Positions 7,484 to 15,747 of a DNA stretch of 33,160 nt are shown in pieces. The notes below the pieces were generated by a model that was not told the origin of the DNA, searched no databases, and saw only the letters and a program-made list of their open reading frames with translations. Source of the stretch: CAYLSV01 sp964386435. GTDB taxonomy: Bacteria > Planctomycetota > Phycisphaerae > Tepidisphaerales > Tepidisphaeraceae. The stretch is from positions 1 to 33,160 of the forward strand of contig CAYLSV010000038.1 of assembly GCA_964386435.1 (NCBI GenBank). Reading direction: 5' to 3'. Made by a program: the position numbers and the translations under genes. Positions within the stretch are counted from its first letter, which is position 1, and every line of letters starts with the position of its first letter.

Positions 7484-7870
7484 ATGACCGAGGACGATTT
7501 CTGGCTCGCGTTAGAGTTCCGGCTAAGCAACGACTTGCGGCACCATCCGACCGGTCGTGGCATGTGGTGCGATGGCATCCTGCCGGTCGCCGTTGATCGG
7601 CTGAACGGGCGGACTTGGCGGGTCATCGGAAAGCTATGGACCGGCAAAAGCGGGCAGGAGGTGTGGCAGTTCGCCGCTCGGCTGCACACGCCGGCAGCTC
7701 AATGCAACGACATCGACTGGCAGGCACTGCTTCCGCCAACGGGCGACACCAACTGGTTCGATCTGGACGTGGCGGCGCGGGAGGTTTGGTTCGAGCTGAA
7801 TCAACCAAACCCTGTTAGCCGCTCGCCTCTCACAGCTCCAAAATCGGTTCCCGGCGTTCGCTGTCCTTGA
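7484..7870 (+). CDS. Hypothetical protein
   Basis: 128 aa, no family recognised. ATG 7484 is set by AGGGAGG at 7471-7477, 6 nt upstream; the open frame before it runs through the family B repeat and is not coding. The first 110 residues look like a real small globular protein, rich in Trp (FWLALEFRL, WCDGILPVAVD, GRTWRVIGKLW, EVWQFAARLH). The last 14 residues are read from the complement of the convergent DUF2617-like gene, since the two reading frames overlap tail to tail by 41 bp (7830-7870). Compact size suggests a small immunity- or accessory-type protein, but nothing supports that directly. Confidence 0.6.
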   Translation: MTEDDFWLALEFRLSNDLRHHPTGRGMWCDGILPVAVDRLNGRTWRVIGKLWTGKSGQEVWQFAARLHTPAAQCNDIDWQALLPPTGDTNWFDLDVAAREVWFELNQPNPVSRSPLTAPKSVPGVRCP

Positions 7871-8459
7871 TCGGGCGCTTGAGCACCTCGACGAACGACT
7901 GCGTCTTCACCACCGTGTGGTTGTCCTCGAACAAATGAAAGCTGTCCACGTGCAGCTCGTGGGCCCGGCGTTCGATGTCCAGGACGCCGGTGTACGCCCC
8001 GCGCTCGCTCGTGGCGGCAACTTGGCCGACGAGCAGCTCGCGCTTGTCGGCGTACTCTAAAATCTCCTCCCGCGTGGCGTCGAACAGTGTCGGCGAAAGC
8101 TGCTCCTCCTGCGTGCTGACCATGTACTTCAGGTTCGGGCCGACCTCCAGCTCGTGGTAGCGCTCGCCGCGGCAGGGCAGGGAGTCGAGCAAGCCGCGAT
8201 CATCGACCGGCTCGCCGTTCATCTGCACGACCTCGGTGAACGTGTTGCCCGCCGCCTCGGGGCACCACGTGCTGCCGGCGGCGGTGGCGCTGAAGGTCAC
8301 GACATGGCCGCCCTCGACGAGCCAAACGGACGATTCGTACGCCCGGCGGTCGACGTCGACGGTTTGGAGTAGGTTGAACAGCTCCGGGTGCAGCGGCCGC
8401 TGGTAGAGCATGAGCATGAGGCCGAGGTTGCGACGCTGCTTGGTTTTCGTGGTACTCAT
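7830..8459 (-). CDS. DUF2617-like hypothetical protein
   Basis: 209 aa. The N-terminal segment LYQRPLHPELFNLLQ and the following GGHVVTFSATAAGSTW match what I remember of the planctomycete DUF2617 proteins (family of unknown function), but I hold this at moderate confidence. The rest is a mixed alpha/beta domain with several acidic patches; FHLFEDNHTVVKTQSFVE near the C-terminus is the most ordered-looking part. No membrane helix or signal is seen. ATG 8459 is the first start giving this conserved beginning; GGAAG sits about 7 nt before it. A TATACT on the minus strand at 8654-8659 is a possible -10 box with a leader of about 190 nt. Its 3' end overlaps the convergent neighbour. Confidence 0.68.
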   Translation of the reverse strand: MSTTKTKQRRNLGLMLMLYQRPLHPELFNLLQTVDVDRRAYESSVWLVEGGHVVTFSATAAGSTWCPEAAGNTFTEVVQMNGEPVDDRGLLDSLPCRGERYHELEVGPNLKYMVSTQEEQLSPTLFDATREEILEYADKRELLVGQVAATSERGAYTGVLDIERRAHELHVDSFHLFEDNHTVVKTQSFVEVLKRPIKDSERREPILEL

Positions 8460-8733
8460 GAGAAGGCTTCCGTGCGGACGAACCGGGCCGATCGGGCGGT
8501 GCGCGACCTGCCGCGCGGTGAGGTGCGGTGGGTGAGCGGGCGGATCGGTGGCGGCTGATTCCTCGGCGGGCGGTGGCTGCCGGACGGCCCGGCAGTCGAC
8601 TGCATCTCCTCCCGCCAACTCCTTGGCGTCCGCGGCGTTGCGTGGACAACCGGAGTATAACCCGTTCCGGGCCGACAATGGAAGGTTTATTTGCGTCCGA
8701 TTCAGGTGAAGCCGCCCCGTTGCGCGCGCCGCC

Positions 8734-9456
8734 TCACCAGGCCGCAATAACCAGCAAGTCGTACGCTGCGTGCGTGCCCGCGGCCACGCCGAAGCCGCGG
8801 AGGTGGAAGATGACGCCGAAGTAAACGCCGGCCAGCGTGCGAAACGTGAACGTGTCCCACGCGAACGCCTCGACGCCGCGGTAGTGGTAAAGGCTGAACA
8901 GCATGGCCATGCCGCCGATCGCCAGCCACAGCGCCGCCTTCGCCGGCAGGCCGAGCACATCCTTGAGCACCACGACGCCCAGCGTCACGCCGATCAGGCG
9001 GAAGGCGAGCTCTTCATAAACACCCGCCCCGAATGCCAGCAGCGGCGTCGGCCCACCGCCGGCGGCCATGAGGATTGGGAACAGCGTCGGCAGCATAACC
9101 GCCACCGCCAGCAGCGGCATTGCCAGCACGCCGCTCTCGCCGGCCATGCCGAGCAGAATCGTTGGCTGCAGCCGCCACGAGTCGTTGCGGGCCAGATGCG
9201 TCGCCAGCAGCACGGCCACGACCGCCGCCGCCGGCAGCCATTGACCGGTGGCGCCCAAGGCGTCAAAGAAGTGCGAGAGGTCCGCCGCCGCCAGGATGCC
9301 GGGGCCGGAGGCGGGGCCAAGGTGTCGGCGGCCCAGCTCGTAGATCAGCACCATCGGCAGCACCATCGCCAGCGCGTGCAGCGGGGCGGCGGAACGGTTC
9401 AGATAGCTTGAAGCGTCGAGGGCGGCCACCACCCGTACATCGGCCGGCCGTAGCAT
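8734..9456 (-). CDS. CPBP family intramembrane metalloprotease
   Basis: 240 aa with about seven membrane helices. The family motifs are present in order: EELAFR (EExxxR) after GAGVY, FSLYHY (FxxxH) about 45 residues later, and GTHAAYD (HxxxD/N) near the end. These residues form the glutamate/histidine site of CPBP (CAAX protease/bacteriocin-processing, Abi) proteins, which cleave within the membrane or act in bacteriocin immunity. The natural substrate is unknown. ATG 9456 is preferred over a TTG at 9477, which would overlap the divergent gene. Only 5 bp separate its start from the GTG of the FAD gene (9462), so the two promoters must overlap each other's coding sequence. Confidence 0.85.
   Translation of the reverse strand: MLRPADVRVVAALDASSYLNRSAAPLHALAMVLPMVLIYELGRRHLGPASGPGILAAADLSHFFDALGATGQWLPAAAVVAVLLATHLARNDSWRLQPTILLGMAGESGVLAMPLLAVAVMLPTLFPILMAAGGGPTPLLAFGAGVYEELAFRLIGVTLGVVVLKDVLGLPAKAALWLAIGGMAMLFSLYHYRGVEAFAWDTFTFRTLAGVYFGVIFHLRGFGVAAGTHAAYDLLVIAAW
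9451..9456 (+). promoter_or_regulatory. Putative -10 box of the FAD gene, inside the CPBP start codon
   Basis: TAGCAT, ending 5 nt before GTG 9462. Its last three bases are the complement of the ATG of the CPBP gene. Confidence 0.35.
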
Positions 9457-9461
9457 GGGCC

Positions 9462-10675
9462 GTGAACGCCGCGGCAAAGGTCCTGGTCATCGGCGGCGGC
9501 CCCGGCGGCGGTTTGGCGGCCACCCACCTCGCCCGCCATGGCCACGCCGTCACGCTGGTCGAGCAGAAAAGGTTCCCCCGCGACAAAGTCTGCGGCGAAT
9601 GCCTCAGCGCCTTGGGCATGGCCACCCTCGACCACGCCGGCCTCGGCGACCCGGTCCGCGACGCTTCGATCAAGCTCACCACCTGCCACGTCCTCAGCGG
9701 CCACCGCCGGCTGAAGCTCAACCTCCCCCGTCCGATGTGGGGCGTGAGCCGCGCGAAGCTCGACCCGATCCTCCTCGCCGCCGCGGCGGAGGCGGGCGCG
9801 ACGATCCGCCAACCCGCCCGGTGCATCAGTTTGCAGGAGGGGGGTAGCTGCGGCCCCGCGGGTCGCAGTGGCGACGCCCGCCCACCCTCACCTTTGCCCG
9901 CCCAGTTCAGTCCTGAAGACGAAGGTAGCTGCGACTCGCCGAGTCGCAGCTACCTTGCGGTGCGGACGCCTCAAGAGGGGTTGTGGCTGACTTGCTGGAT
10001 CAGGGGGCGACGGTGCCCGAGCGTATCGCTTTCAACATCGCGGTTGTCGCCGACGGGCGGGGCGTCTTGAGCCAAACCGCCGGCCCGGCCACGGGCGACC
10101 TTGGCGTCAAGCGGCACTTCACGAACGTCCACGGCGACGAGTCGGCCATCACCCTCCTCGCGCTGCCCGGCTGCTACGGCGGCCTCGCCCCGATCGGCAA
10201 CGGCGTCTGGAACCTCTCGTGCAGCGTCCCGGCGGCCGTGCTCAAAACCTTCAACGGCGACCGCGACGCGTTGCTCGACTTCTGGTGCAACCGGACCCCG
10301 ACGCTGGGGACGATGATGAAATCGGCCAAGCCCGCCGGCGAGTGGCACGCCTCACCGCTGCCAAGGTTCGGCGTGGCGAACACCTGGCCGCCGAACATCT
10401 GGCCCGTCGGCAACGCCGCGGCCGCTCTGGAACCCATCGGCGGTGAGGGCATGGGCCTGGCCCTCCGATCGGCCGAACTCGTGGCAACGGCGATCCACGC
10501 GGACCGCGCCCCGGCCACCGTCCGGCAGCAGTTGCACAAGCTGTGGCAACGGCGACGGCTGGCATGCCGCTCCGCCGCTTGGGCACTATCTCACCTACCC
10601 CCGGCGTCCCTCACCGCCGCCGCACTGCCGGGCGTCGGCCCGAGCCTTCTGCGACTTATCGGCAAGGCGGCATAG
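9462..10675 (+). pseudogene. Geranylgeranyl-reductase-like FAD oxidoreductase, frame broken by a repeat insertion
   Basis: The N-terminal part (GTG 9462 onward) has a FAD-binding Rossmann motif, VIGGGPGGGLAATHLARHG, then RFPRDKVCGECL, as in FAD-dependent geranylgeranyl reductase/halogenase-like enzymes. It stays in frame to about 9837 (ARCISLQEG), then runs into a family A repeat and ends at 10070 in nonsense. The homologous remainder begins about 9983 in another frame: AVVADGRG, GDLGVKRHF, and finally AAALEPIGGEGMGLALRSAE, the second FAD-contacting motif, ending at 10675. The frame upstream of 9917 is closed by TGA at 9914. So one gene appears split by an insertion of net length 2 modulo 3. 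A sequencing error is less likely because the break coincides with the repeat. The two parts could conceivably be made separately, but that seems unlikely to give an active enzyme. Confidence 0.75.
9843..9954. repeat. Family A palindromic element, copy inside the FAD gene
   Basis: Starts GGTAG (9843-9847) followed by a 21-nt hairpin (9848-9868: 9-bp arms, CGC loop, one G-T wobble). It ends with a second unit GGTAG (9924-9928), hairpin 9929-9949 (9-bp arms fully paired, GCC loop) and CTACC (9950-9954); GGTAG and CTACC extend that stem. 55 nt of non-repeat sequence lie between the two hairpins. Element borders are approximate. Confidence 0.85.
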
Positions 10676-11106
10676 ACGCTTTGAGGGTCGCGGCACCACG
10701 CTCTGCCGAGCCCAGCAATTGGCACATGAACCGGGCCGACGCCGAGTTCCCGGCGATGCGGGCGGCTGTCGACGCCACGCTCGGCACGGCGACACGCTAG
10801 TCAGAAATGGTTGACCACGCCCGCCGCATCGCGTGGTTCAGCAAAGCGAGAGCAAGTGCCAAGTGTTCCGCCTCCAAGCCTGCAAAGCAATGGCGGGCGT
10901 GCTGTTCCTGCCGTGGATCGGTCACTCGCCGGCGAGGCCGATCGTCCGCGATGTTGGGGTCAAAAGGACAAGCGCATCGGCACGTCAGACATTTTTTGCG
11001 CCACCGAGCTGCTGGCGGATCAGGGTCGGCTGGCAGTCATCGGCCGCCGCACGTGGGGCGGCTTCGCCGGGTTCGTGCGGAAACTGATGGACGACCCGCG
11101 GGACGC
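10676..11106. other. 430-bp region without a supported gene
   Basis: Lies between the FAD gene remnant and a bidirectional terminator. The frame open from 10811 to beyond 11106 reads GRRTWGGFAGFVRKLMDD in one short stretch that looks protein-like, but it continues antisense to the operon genes and has no start with a Shine-Dalgarno sequence. I cannot identify it; it may be the decayed remains of a gene. Confidence 0.5.
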
Positions 11107-11135
11107 AAAACGCCCGGCCAAAGGCCGGGCGTTTT
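11107..11135. terminator. Bidirectional intrinsic terminator
   Basis: AAAACGCCCGGCC (11107-11119), loop AAA, GGCCGGGCGTTTT (11123-11135): a perfect 13-bp palindrome with A-run on one side and T-run on the other, so it can stop transcripts from both strands. It ends the minus-strand operon (stop at 11159) and anything coming from the left. Confidence 0.9.
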
Positions 11136-11158
11136 GGGGTGCGGGGTTGAGGCGAGGG

Positions 11159-12547
11159 TCAGGCGTGGCTGTCGGCAGCGACCTTTTTGGTTTCCTCGGC
11201 GTGGTGCTCGGCTTCGGCTTGGGCGTCGGCCTTGGTGGCTTCGGCGACGTTCCGGGCCTTTTCCTTGAGCTGCTCGGGGGTCAGGCCTTCTTCGTCGGCC
11301 TTGGCGGCGACGTCGTCCTTGATCTGCTCGACGCCCTCGGTGACGTCCTGCTTCACCTTCTGGGCGATGTCGCGAACGTCGTCGGCCACGGCACCGGCGA
11401 CGGCGCGGGCTTTGCCGGCCAGGGTGTTGGGGTCAAGGCCCTCATCGCGGGCCTGCTGTTGGGCGGTGCTGGCGGCGGTGGAGGCGGTCATCTGGCCGCG
11501 CTGCCAAGCCTCACGGCCGACGGCGGCGGCGGTGCCCTTCACCTCATCGCTTTGGCGGCCAAAGTACTCGTCTTCGGTGCGGGTGCGCGGCACGGCGAGG
11601 CCGGCCAACGCACCGGCGGCGAGGGCGGCGAGGCCAATGGCCAGCGGGTAATCCTGCAGCGACCGCTGGAAGCCTTGCCGCGACTGGCGGTAGCCTTCGC
11701 GGCCGTAGTAGGTTGCGCCTTCGTAGCCACGCTGGCCGTACTGGACGGTGCCTTCGTAGCCGCGGCGGGAGGCATCGGCGGTGGTGCCGGCGGCCCCGGT
11801 GAGGGCGTCCTTCGTGGTGCCGGCAGCGCTGCTGACGGCCCCGCCGATTGCGGAGGCGGCCGACCCGATGGCCCCGGCGACGGTGCTGGCGGCGCTGCCC
11901 GTGGCTTCCGCGGCGGTGCCGGCGGCATCCTTGGTGCTGTCCCAGGCGGCACCGGCGTAGCCCTGTTGCTGGCTGCCCTGCGGGGCTTGGCCGCGGTAGG
12001 CGCGGCCGTAATCCTGGGTGTACGGGCGGCCGGTGCGGGCGTCGACGAAGCTGCCGGAGTGTTCGGGCAGATCACGCCAGTTGCCGGGGGCGCGGCGGCG
12101 TTGCTCGGACTTGTCGCCCGAATCGAACAGCAGCCACGCGAGGCCGGCGGTCAGGGCGGTGGCGGAGAACGGGTGGTTCCGCACGGTGCGGCCGAGGCCG
12201 CCGAGGATCTTGCCGCCGGCTTGCTTGCCGACGTCCTTGAGGTAGTCGCCGGTGCCGCGGTTGTCGTGGCGGGCTTCGTACTCGTCGTCACCGCTGCCGA
12301 GACCGATGGCGCCGAGCAGATCGTCGAACAGGTTCCGAGGCCGCAAACGGTCGGAGAGTTCGTCGATGGTGCGGTCCATCTCGCCGCGGGTGCGGGCCAC
12401 GTCCTCGTGAATCGCCCGGCTGTCGGTGGAGGCCGCGTAGGGCGGGCCTTGCGGGTGCTCGGTCGAGGCGTAGGGGTCGACGGCGGCGGGGTCGATGGGG
12501 GCGGCGCGGTCGCCGGTGTAGTTCACTTGACCTTGTTGGTTAACCAT
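11159..12547 (-). CDS. DUF3618 domain protein with LEA-like repeats
   Basis: 462 aa. Residues about 47-75 match the DUF3618 pattern (VARTRGEMDRTIDELSDRLR). A short hydrophobic helix follows (FSATALTAGLAWLLF). The middle third is an alanine/glycine/serine-rich, tyrosine-dotted low-complexity region with repeated SAAS- and YGxxGY-like steps, then a second helix IGLAALAAGALAGLAVPRT. The last 130 residues are an alternating charged/alanine amphipathic region (KARAVAGAVADDVRDIAQKV) like LEA or apolipoprotein-type proteins. DUF3618 proteins accompany holin-X-like proteins in stress-linked envelope operons, which fits here. ATG 12547 overlaps the upstream holin-like gene by 25 bp (12523-12547), implying translational coupling. 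Confidence 0.75.
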   Translation of the reverse strand: MVNQQGQVNYTGDRAAPIDPAAVDPYASTEHPQGPPYAASTDSRAIHEDVARTRGEMDRTIDELSDRLRPRNLFDDLLGAIGLGSGDDEYEARHDNRGTGDYLKDVGKQAGGKILGGLGRTVRNHPFSATALTAGLAWLLFDSGDKSEQRRRAPGNWRDLPEHSGSFVDARTGRPYTQDYGRAYRGQAPQGSQQQGYAGAAWDSTKDAAGTAAEATGSAASTVAGAIGSAASAIGGAVSSAAGTTKDALTGAAGTTADASRRGYEGTVQYGQRGYEGATYYGREGYRQSRQGFQRSLQDYPLAIGLAALAAGALAGLAVPRTRTEDEYFGRQSDEVKGTAAAVGREAWQRGQMTASTAASTAQQQARDEGLDPNTLAGKARAVAGAVADDVRDIAQKVKQDVTEGVEQIKDDVAAKADEEGLTPEQLKEKARNVAEATKADAQAEAEHHAEETKKVAADSHA

Positions 12548-13188
12548 TGTTTGTCTTCTTTCAGGGAGTCGAGCGTGCGCTCGGGGGTGAGGTTCTGGTT
12601 CTTGAGGTGGTCGAGGCCCTTCTTGAGAAGGACGTAGCCGACGCCGCCGATGACGGCCGCGACCAGGCCGTAGCCGATCGCTCCGGCGAGCCACTCGACC
12701 ATGCCAAGGGCCTCGAAGATCGCGCTCACGAGGTTGGCCACGGCGAGCAGGGCGAGCAGCCCGGCGGCAGCCAGCAGCACCCCGCCGATGGCGAGGTAGG
12801 TGAGGTTGCTGGTCAGCTTCTCGACCTTCTCGCCGACCTCGGTTTTGGCGAGGGCGACCTCCTGGCGGACCAAGGCCTGGGCCTCGTCGCGCAGATCCTT
12901 GATGAGCTCGCCGATGCCGCGCTTGGCCGGGCGGCCCTGGGGCCGCGGCGGCGGTGCGGGCCGTTGGGGCGGCAGGCGGTTGGTGTGGCCGGCGGGCGGT
13001 TGCTGCCCAGCATCCACGGCTTGGCCGGGGCGGACCGGGTCGGGCACGGGGCCGTCGGTCACGCTGGTGCCGGTGATCGGGTTGATCCCGACGCCGGCGG
13101 TGAACGGCTGCCGCGGTGCGGCGGCCGGATCAGTCGGCGGGGGCACCTTCGGCTTCAGGGGCTTGGGGTCGTTGGTGGTGGTCACCAT
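12523..13188 (-). CDS. Phage-holin-3-6-like (holin-X) membrane protein
   Basis: 221 aa. A proline-rich N-terminal 90 residues precede the family-like core IGELIKDLRDEAQALVRQE, then an amphipathic helix (VALAKTEVGEKVEKL), and two membrane segments (LAIGGVLLAAAGLLALLAVA and AIGYGLVAAVIGGVGYVLL). This is the Pfam-type holin-X/Phage_holin_3_6 architecture. Despite the name, chromosomal relatives sit in non-phage operons and are thought to be envelope or stress proteins; no phage genes are near. ATG 13188 has AAGGAG (13197-13202), 8 nt upstream. It starts 2 bp after the preceding gene's stop and overlaps the next by 25 bp, so it is the middle of a tight operon. Confidence 0.82.
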   Translation of the reverse strand: MVTTTNDPKPLKPKVPPPTDPAAAPRQPFTAGVGINPITGTSVTDGPVPDPVRPGQAVDAGQQPPAGHTNRLPPQRPAPPPRPQGRPAKRGIGELIKDLRDEAQALVRQEVALAKTEVGEKVEKLTSNLTYLAIGGVLLAAAGLLALLAVANLVSAIFEALGMVEWLAGAIGYGLVAAVIGGVGYVLLKKGLDHLKNQNLTPERTLDSLKEDKQWLTNKVK

Positions 13189-13190
13189 GC

Positions 13191-14192
13191 TCAAAGCTCC
13201 TTGCTCTTGATGGCGTCGTCGGAATCGACCTCGCCGACGACGGTCACGTCGGTGGCGTCGGCGGTGTGGAGGTCATCGATGTCGTGGGCGTCGCGGGCGT
13301 CGGTGCCGGACGACAATGTGTCGGAGTCGGCGGGCATCGCACCGGGGCCCGTGAGGTCGGCGGTGGTGGCGGCGGGGGTGCCGTAAGCCGAGGCGAGGGC
13401 GGCGTCGACGGTGGCGTCGTGATCGACGGCGGTTTCGCCATAAGTCGGAGCCGGGCGGTCGGCGGCGTAGGTGCCGTCGGGGCCGTGGCCGGCGGTGAGG
13501 CCGGTGGTCATGCCCGGCTCCTGGCGGTAGGCGGTGCCGTAGCGGCTTTCGACGCTTTGGCCGTAGCCGGTGCCGTAGGGAGCGTGCACGCGGTCGTCAT
13601 CGAAGTCGCGGCGGTCGCGGTCGGCGCTGGCCTTGAAGAACCGGCTGGCGGCGAGCCCGGCGATGAATAGCCCGCCCAGCACCCACTCCGGCCGGCGGCG
13701 GGTCAGATCGGCCACGTCGCGGCCGATGGCCGAGAGGTCGCGGTTCGCCAGGTAATCCTTCGCCTCGTCCATCACGTCGGCGGCTTTGTGAGCGTAGGTG
13801 GCGATTGTCGGATCGCCCTCGTTGTCCAAGCGCTCGGCGGCGTCACGGGCGGCTAGGCTGAACTTGCCGATCTCACCGGCGAGACCTTCGCGGCGTTTGT
13901 TGACGTAGCCGGCCGACTCGTTCTTGACCCGCTCGCTGATGCGGTTGGCGTGGACGCGGCCCTGATCCTTGAGCCGCTCGTACTGCTCGGCGGCCTGGCC
14001 CTTCAACTGCGCTGCGCCGTCGGCGACCGCGGCTTTGGCTTGACCATACTGATCGGCGGCTTGACGCTTGCCGTGCTCGAAGGAGTCGGCGGCGTCGCTT
14101 TTGGCGGCCTCGATGTGATCGGGCTCGTGGCTGCCCTGCGGCGGGGCGATGGCGGTGCCGGGGGCGGCGTGGTCGGTGTCGGTGGTGCTCAT
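13191..14192 (-). CDS. LEA-like/YtxH-like hypothetical protein, first gene of the envelope operon
   Basis: 333 aa. Residues about 25-150 are a long amphipathic charged helix with A/E/K/R repeats (DSFEHGKRQAADQYGQAKAA, then LKGQAAEQYERLKDQGRVHA), resembling LEA or YtxH-type stress proteins; one membrane helix follows (PEWVLGGLFIAGLAASRFF), and a disordered acidic, tyrosine- and alanine-rich tail completes it. The tail ends in DSDDAIKSKEL. ATG 14192 has AGGA at 14200-14203, 7 nt upstream. Its function is unknown; the operon context with holin-X-like and DUF3618 genes suggests an envelope-associated stress role. It is divergent from the CorC-type gene at 14356. Confidence 0.75.
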   Translation of the reverse strand: MSTTDTDHAAPGTAIAPPQGSHEPDHIEAAKSDAADSFEHGKRQAADQYGQAKAAVADGAAQLKGQAAEQYERLKDQGRVHANRISERVKNESAGYVNKRREGLAGEIGKFSLAARDAAERLDNEGDPTIATYAHKAADVMDEAKDYLANRDLSAIGRDVADLTRRRPEWVLGGLFIAGLAASRFFKASADRDRRDFDDDRVHAPYGTGYGQSVESRYGTAYRQEPGMTTGLTAGHGPDGTYAADRPAPTYGETAVDHDATVDAALASAYGTPAATTADLTGPGAMPADSDTLSSGTDARDAHDIDDLHTADATDVTVVGEVDSDDAIKSKEL

Positions 14193-14340
14193 GGGAACGT
14201 CCTGGTTGATACCTCGTTGAAACTCGTGCGAAGCAACCTGCAACGGTGGGGGCCGCGGGTTGCGGGGAGTTGTGCAAGCCGCGTACCAGTCCGCGAGGCG
14301 GCGGGTTGTGGCCGGGTGTGGCGGGCTGCATTGATGGCCG

Positions 14341-14346
14341 TAGACT
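14341..14346 (+). promoter_or_regulatory. Putative -10 box of the CorC-type gene
   Basis: TAGACT, ending 9 nt before GTG 14356. No -35-like box at 17 nt. Confidence 0.35.
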
Positions 14347-14355
14347 GCGCCGCCC

Positions 14356-15741
14356 GTGACGCTTGCCCTTCTGATCTCCGCCGTGCTGTTCTCGTTGGGC
14401 GTGAGCGCCCTGTGCTCGCTGCTGGAGGCCGCGCTGCTGAGTCTGACGCCCAGCGATGTCGCGCAACTGAAAAAGCGGCGTCCGGCGGCCGGGGCGATCT
14501 GGGAGAAGTTCAAGAGCAACGTCGAGCGGCCGATCAGCGTCATCCTGATCTGCAACACCGCCAGCCACACGATCGGGGCGACCGTTGCCGGGGCTCAGTT
14601 CGAGCAGCTAATGGAGGAGTACGGCTACGGCAGCGGGTGGGGCGTCCTGCTGTTCGGCATCGGGTTCACGCTGCTCATGCTGCAGTTCACCGAGATTCTG
14701 CCCAAAACGCTGGGCGTGAAGTTCAACCAACTCGTCGCCGCCGTCTCGGCCCGGCCGATGGCGTTTCTGGTGAAGGTCATGGAGCCGCTGCTGGCGATCA
14801 TCCGGTTCATCAACCGGCCATTCGAAACCGGCGGCAGCCACCACGGGGCGGCGGTGAGCGTCGATGAGATCGCCACGCTCGCGGCCCTGGCGCGCGGCAC
14901 GCAGGTCATCGACGAGCGGCAGGAGCGGATGATCAAGGCCGCCGGGCGGATGGGCGAAGTGCGGGTGCGGCAGGTGATGACGCCGCGGCGGGACGTGCAT
15001 TACCTGAAGGTCGAGGACAACTTCGCCGAGATCTTGAAGACGCTGCGCGACACGCCCTACAGCCGGCTGCCGGTGGTGGAGGAGTCGCTGGACAAGGTGG
15101 TCGGCGTGGTCCACCTGCGGGACGTGTTCAACGCCCTCAAGCCGGTGCCGGGGCGGATGCACATCCAGCCCGATCCGGACCGGCCCGACGAGGTGATGGC
15201 CATCGCCAGCGATCGACCCGGCGGCGACTTGCACGCCATCGGCAGCGGCGAGGTCGACTTGCCGGGCATCATGCGAGACGTGCCTTTCGTGCCGGAGACG
15301 CAGCCGCTGGGCCTGCTGCTCAAGCAGTTCCAGGAGGGCGGCAGCCATTTGGCGATCGTGGTGAACGAGCACGGCAGCGTCGAGGGCGTCGTGACACTGG
15401 AGGACGTGCTCGAGGAGCTCGTCGGCGACATCGAGGACGAGTTCGACGAAGGCGAACACGTCTACGACTTGGTCAAGCACGACGACGGCACCATCACGTG
15501 CGGCGGCGACGTGCCGCTGCGGGAGCTGGCAGAGATGTTGGACATCGACGTCGAGGCGCTGGACGCCGAGGACGTCGTGACGGTCGGCGGCTGGCTGACC
15601 CGCGAGTTGGGCCGCTGGCCGATCGCGGGCGACGAAGCGCGGATCGCGCAGTCGGTGATGCGTGCCGAGAAGGTGGCAAACGGCCGGCTGGAGGAGGCGC
15701 GGGTGACGCCCTACGTCGCACCAACGGAAGAGGCGGAGTGA
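14356..15741 (+). CDS. CNNM/CorC family hemolysin-like transporter
   Basis: 461 aa. Residues about 1-190 are the CNNM (DUF21) membrane domain with about four helices (LALLISAVLFSLGVSALCSL, and LLFGIGFTLLMLQFTEILPK carrying the family's TEILPKT). A CBS pair follows (VRQVMTPRRDVHYL and VVEESLDKVVGVVHLRDVF), then an extra acidic insert of about 45 residues between CBS halves (residues 270-310), then HLAIVVNEHGSVEGVVTLED, the family's second CBS signature, and finally a CorC/HlyC C-domain. Family members export or regulate Mg2+ or Co2+, or act in membrane stability; the ion here is not determined. It starts at GTG 14356 and ends before a long hairpin. It is divergent from the minus-strand envelope operon. 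Confidence 0.9.
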   Translation: MTLALLISAVLFSLGVSALCSLLEAALLSLTPSDVAQLKKRRPAAGAIWEKFKSNVERPISVILICNTASHTIGATVAGAQFEQLMEEYGYGSGWGVLLFGIGFTLLMLQFTEILPKTLGVKFNQLVAAVSARPMAFLVKVMEPLLAIIRFINRPFETGGSHHGAAVSVDEIATLAALARGTQVIDERQERMIKAAGRMGEVRVRQVMTPRRDVHYLKVEDNFAEILKTLRDTPYSRLPVVEESLDKVVGVVHLRDVFNALKPVPGRMHIQPDPDRPDEVMAIASDRPGGDLHAIGSGEVDLPGIMRDVPFVPETQPLGLLLKQFQEGGSHLAIVVNEHGSVEGVVTLEDVLEELVGDIEDEFDEGEHVYDLVKHDDGTITCGGDVPLRELAEMLDIDVEALDAEDVVTVGGWLTRELGRWPIAGDEARIAQSVMRAEKVANGRLEEARVTPYVAPTEEAE

Positions 15742-15747
15742 CGACTT

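Noticed and set aside
8654..8659. Firm promoter of the DUF2617-like gene
   Set aside because: TATACT is a good -10 match but no -35 box fits at 15-19 nt, and the leader would be about 190 nt, so I did not list it as a feature.
10543..10800. Short plus-strand frame after the FAD gene
   Set aside because: Overlaps the end of the FAD gene in another frame; composition is random-like.
10811..12637. 608-codon plus-strand frame through the DUF3618 region
   Set aside because: Mostly antisense to the minus-strand operon genes, G/A/V-rich; only a short stretch near 11040 looks protein-like and it has no start signal.
12523..13188. Prophage lysis gene
   Set aside because: The holin-X-like protein belongs to a chromosomal operon with DUF3618 and LEA-like partners; no endolysin or structural phage gene is present.
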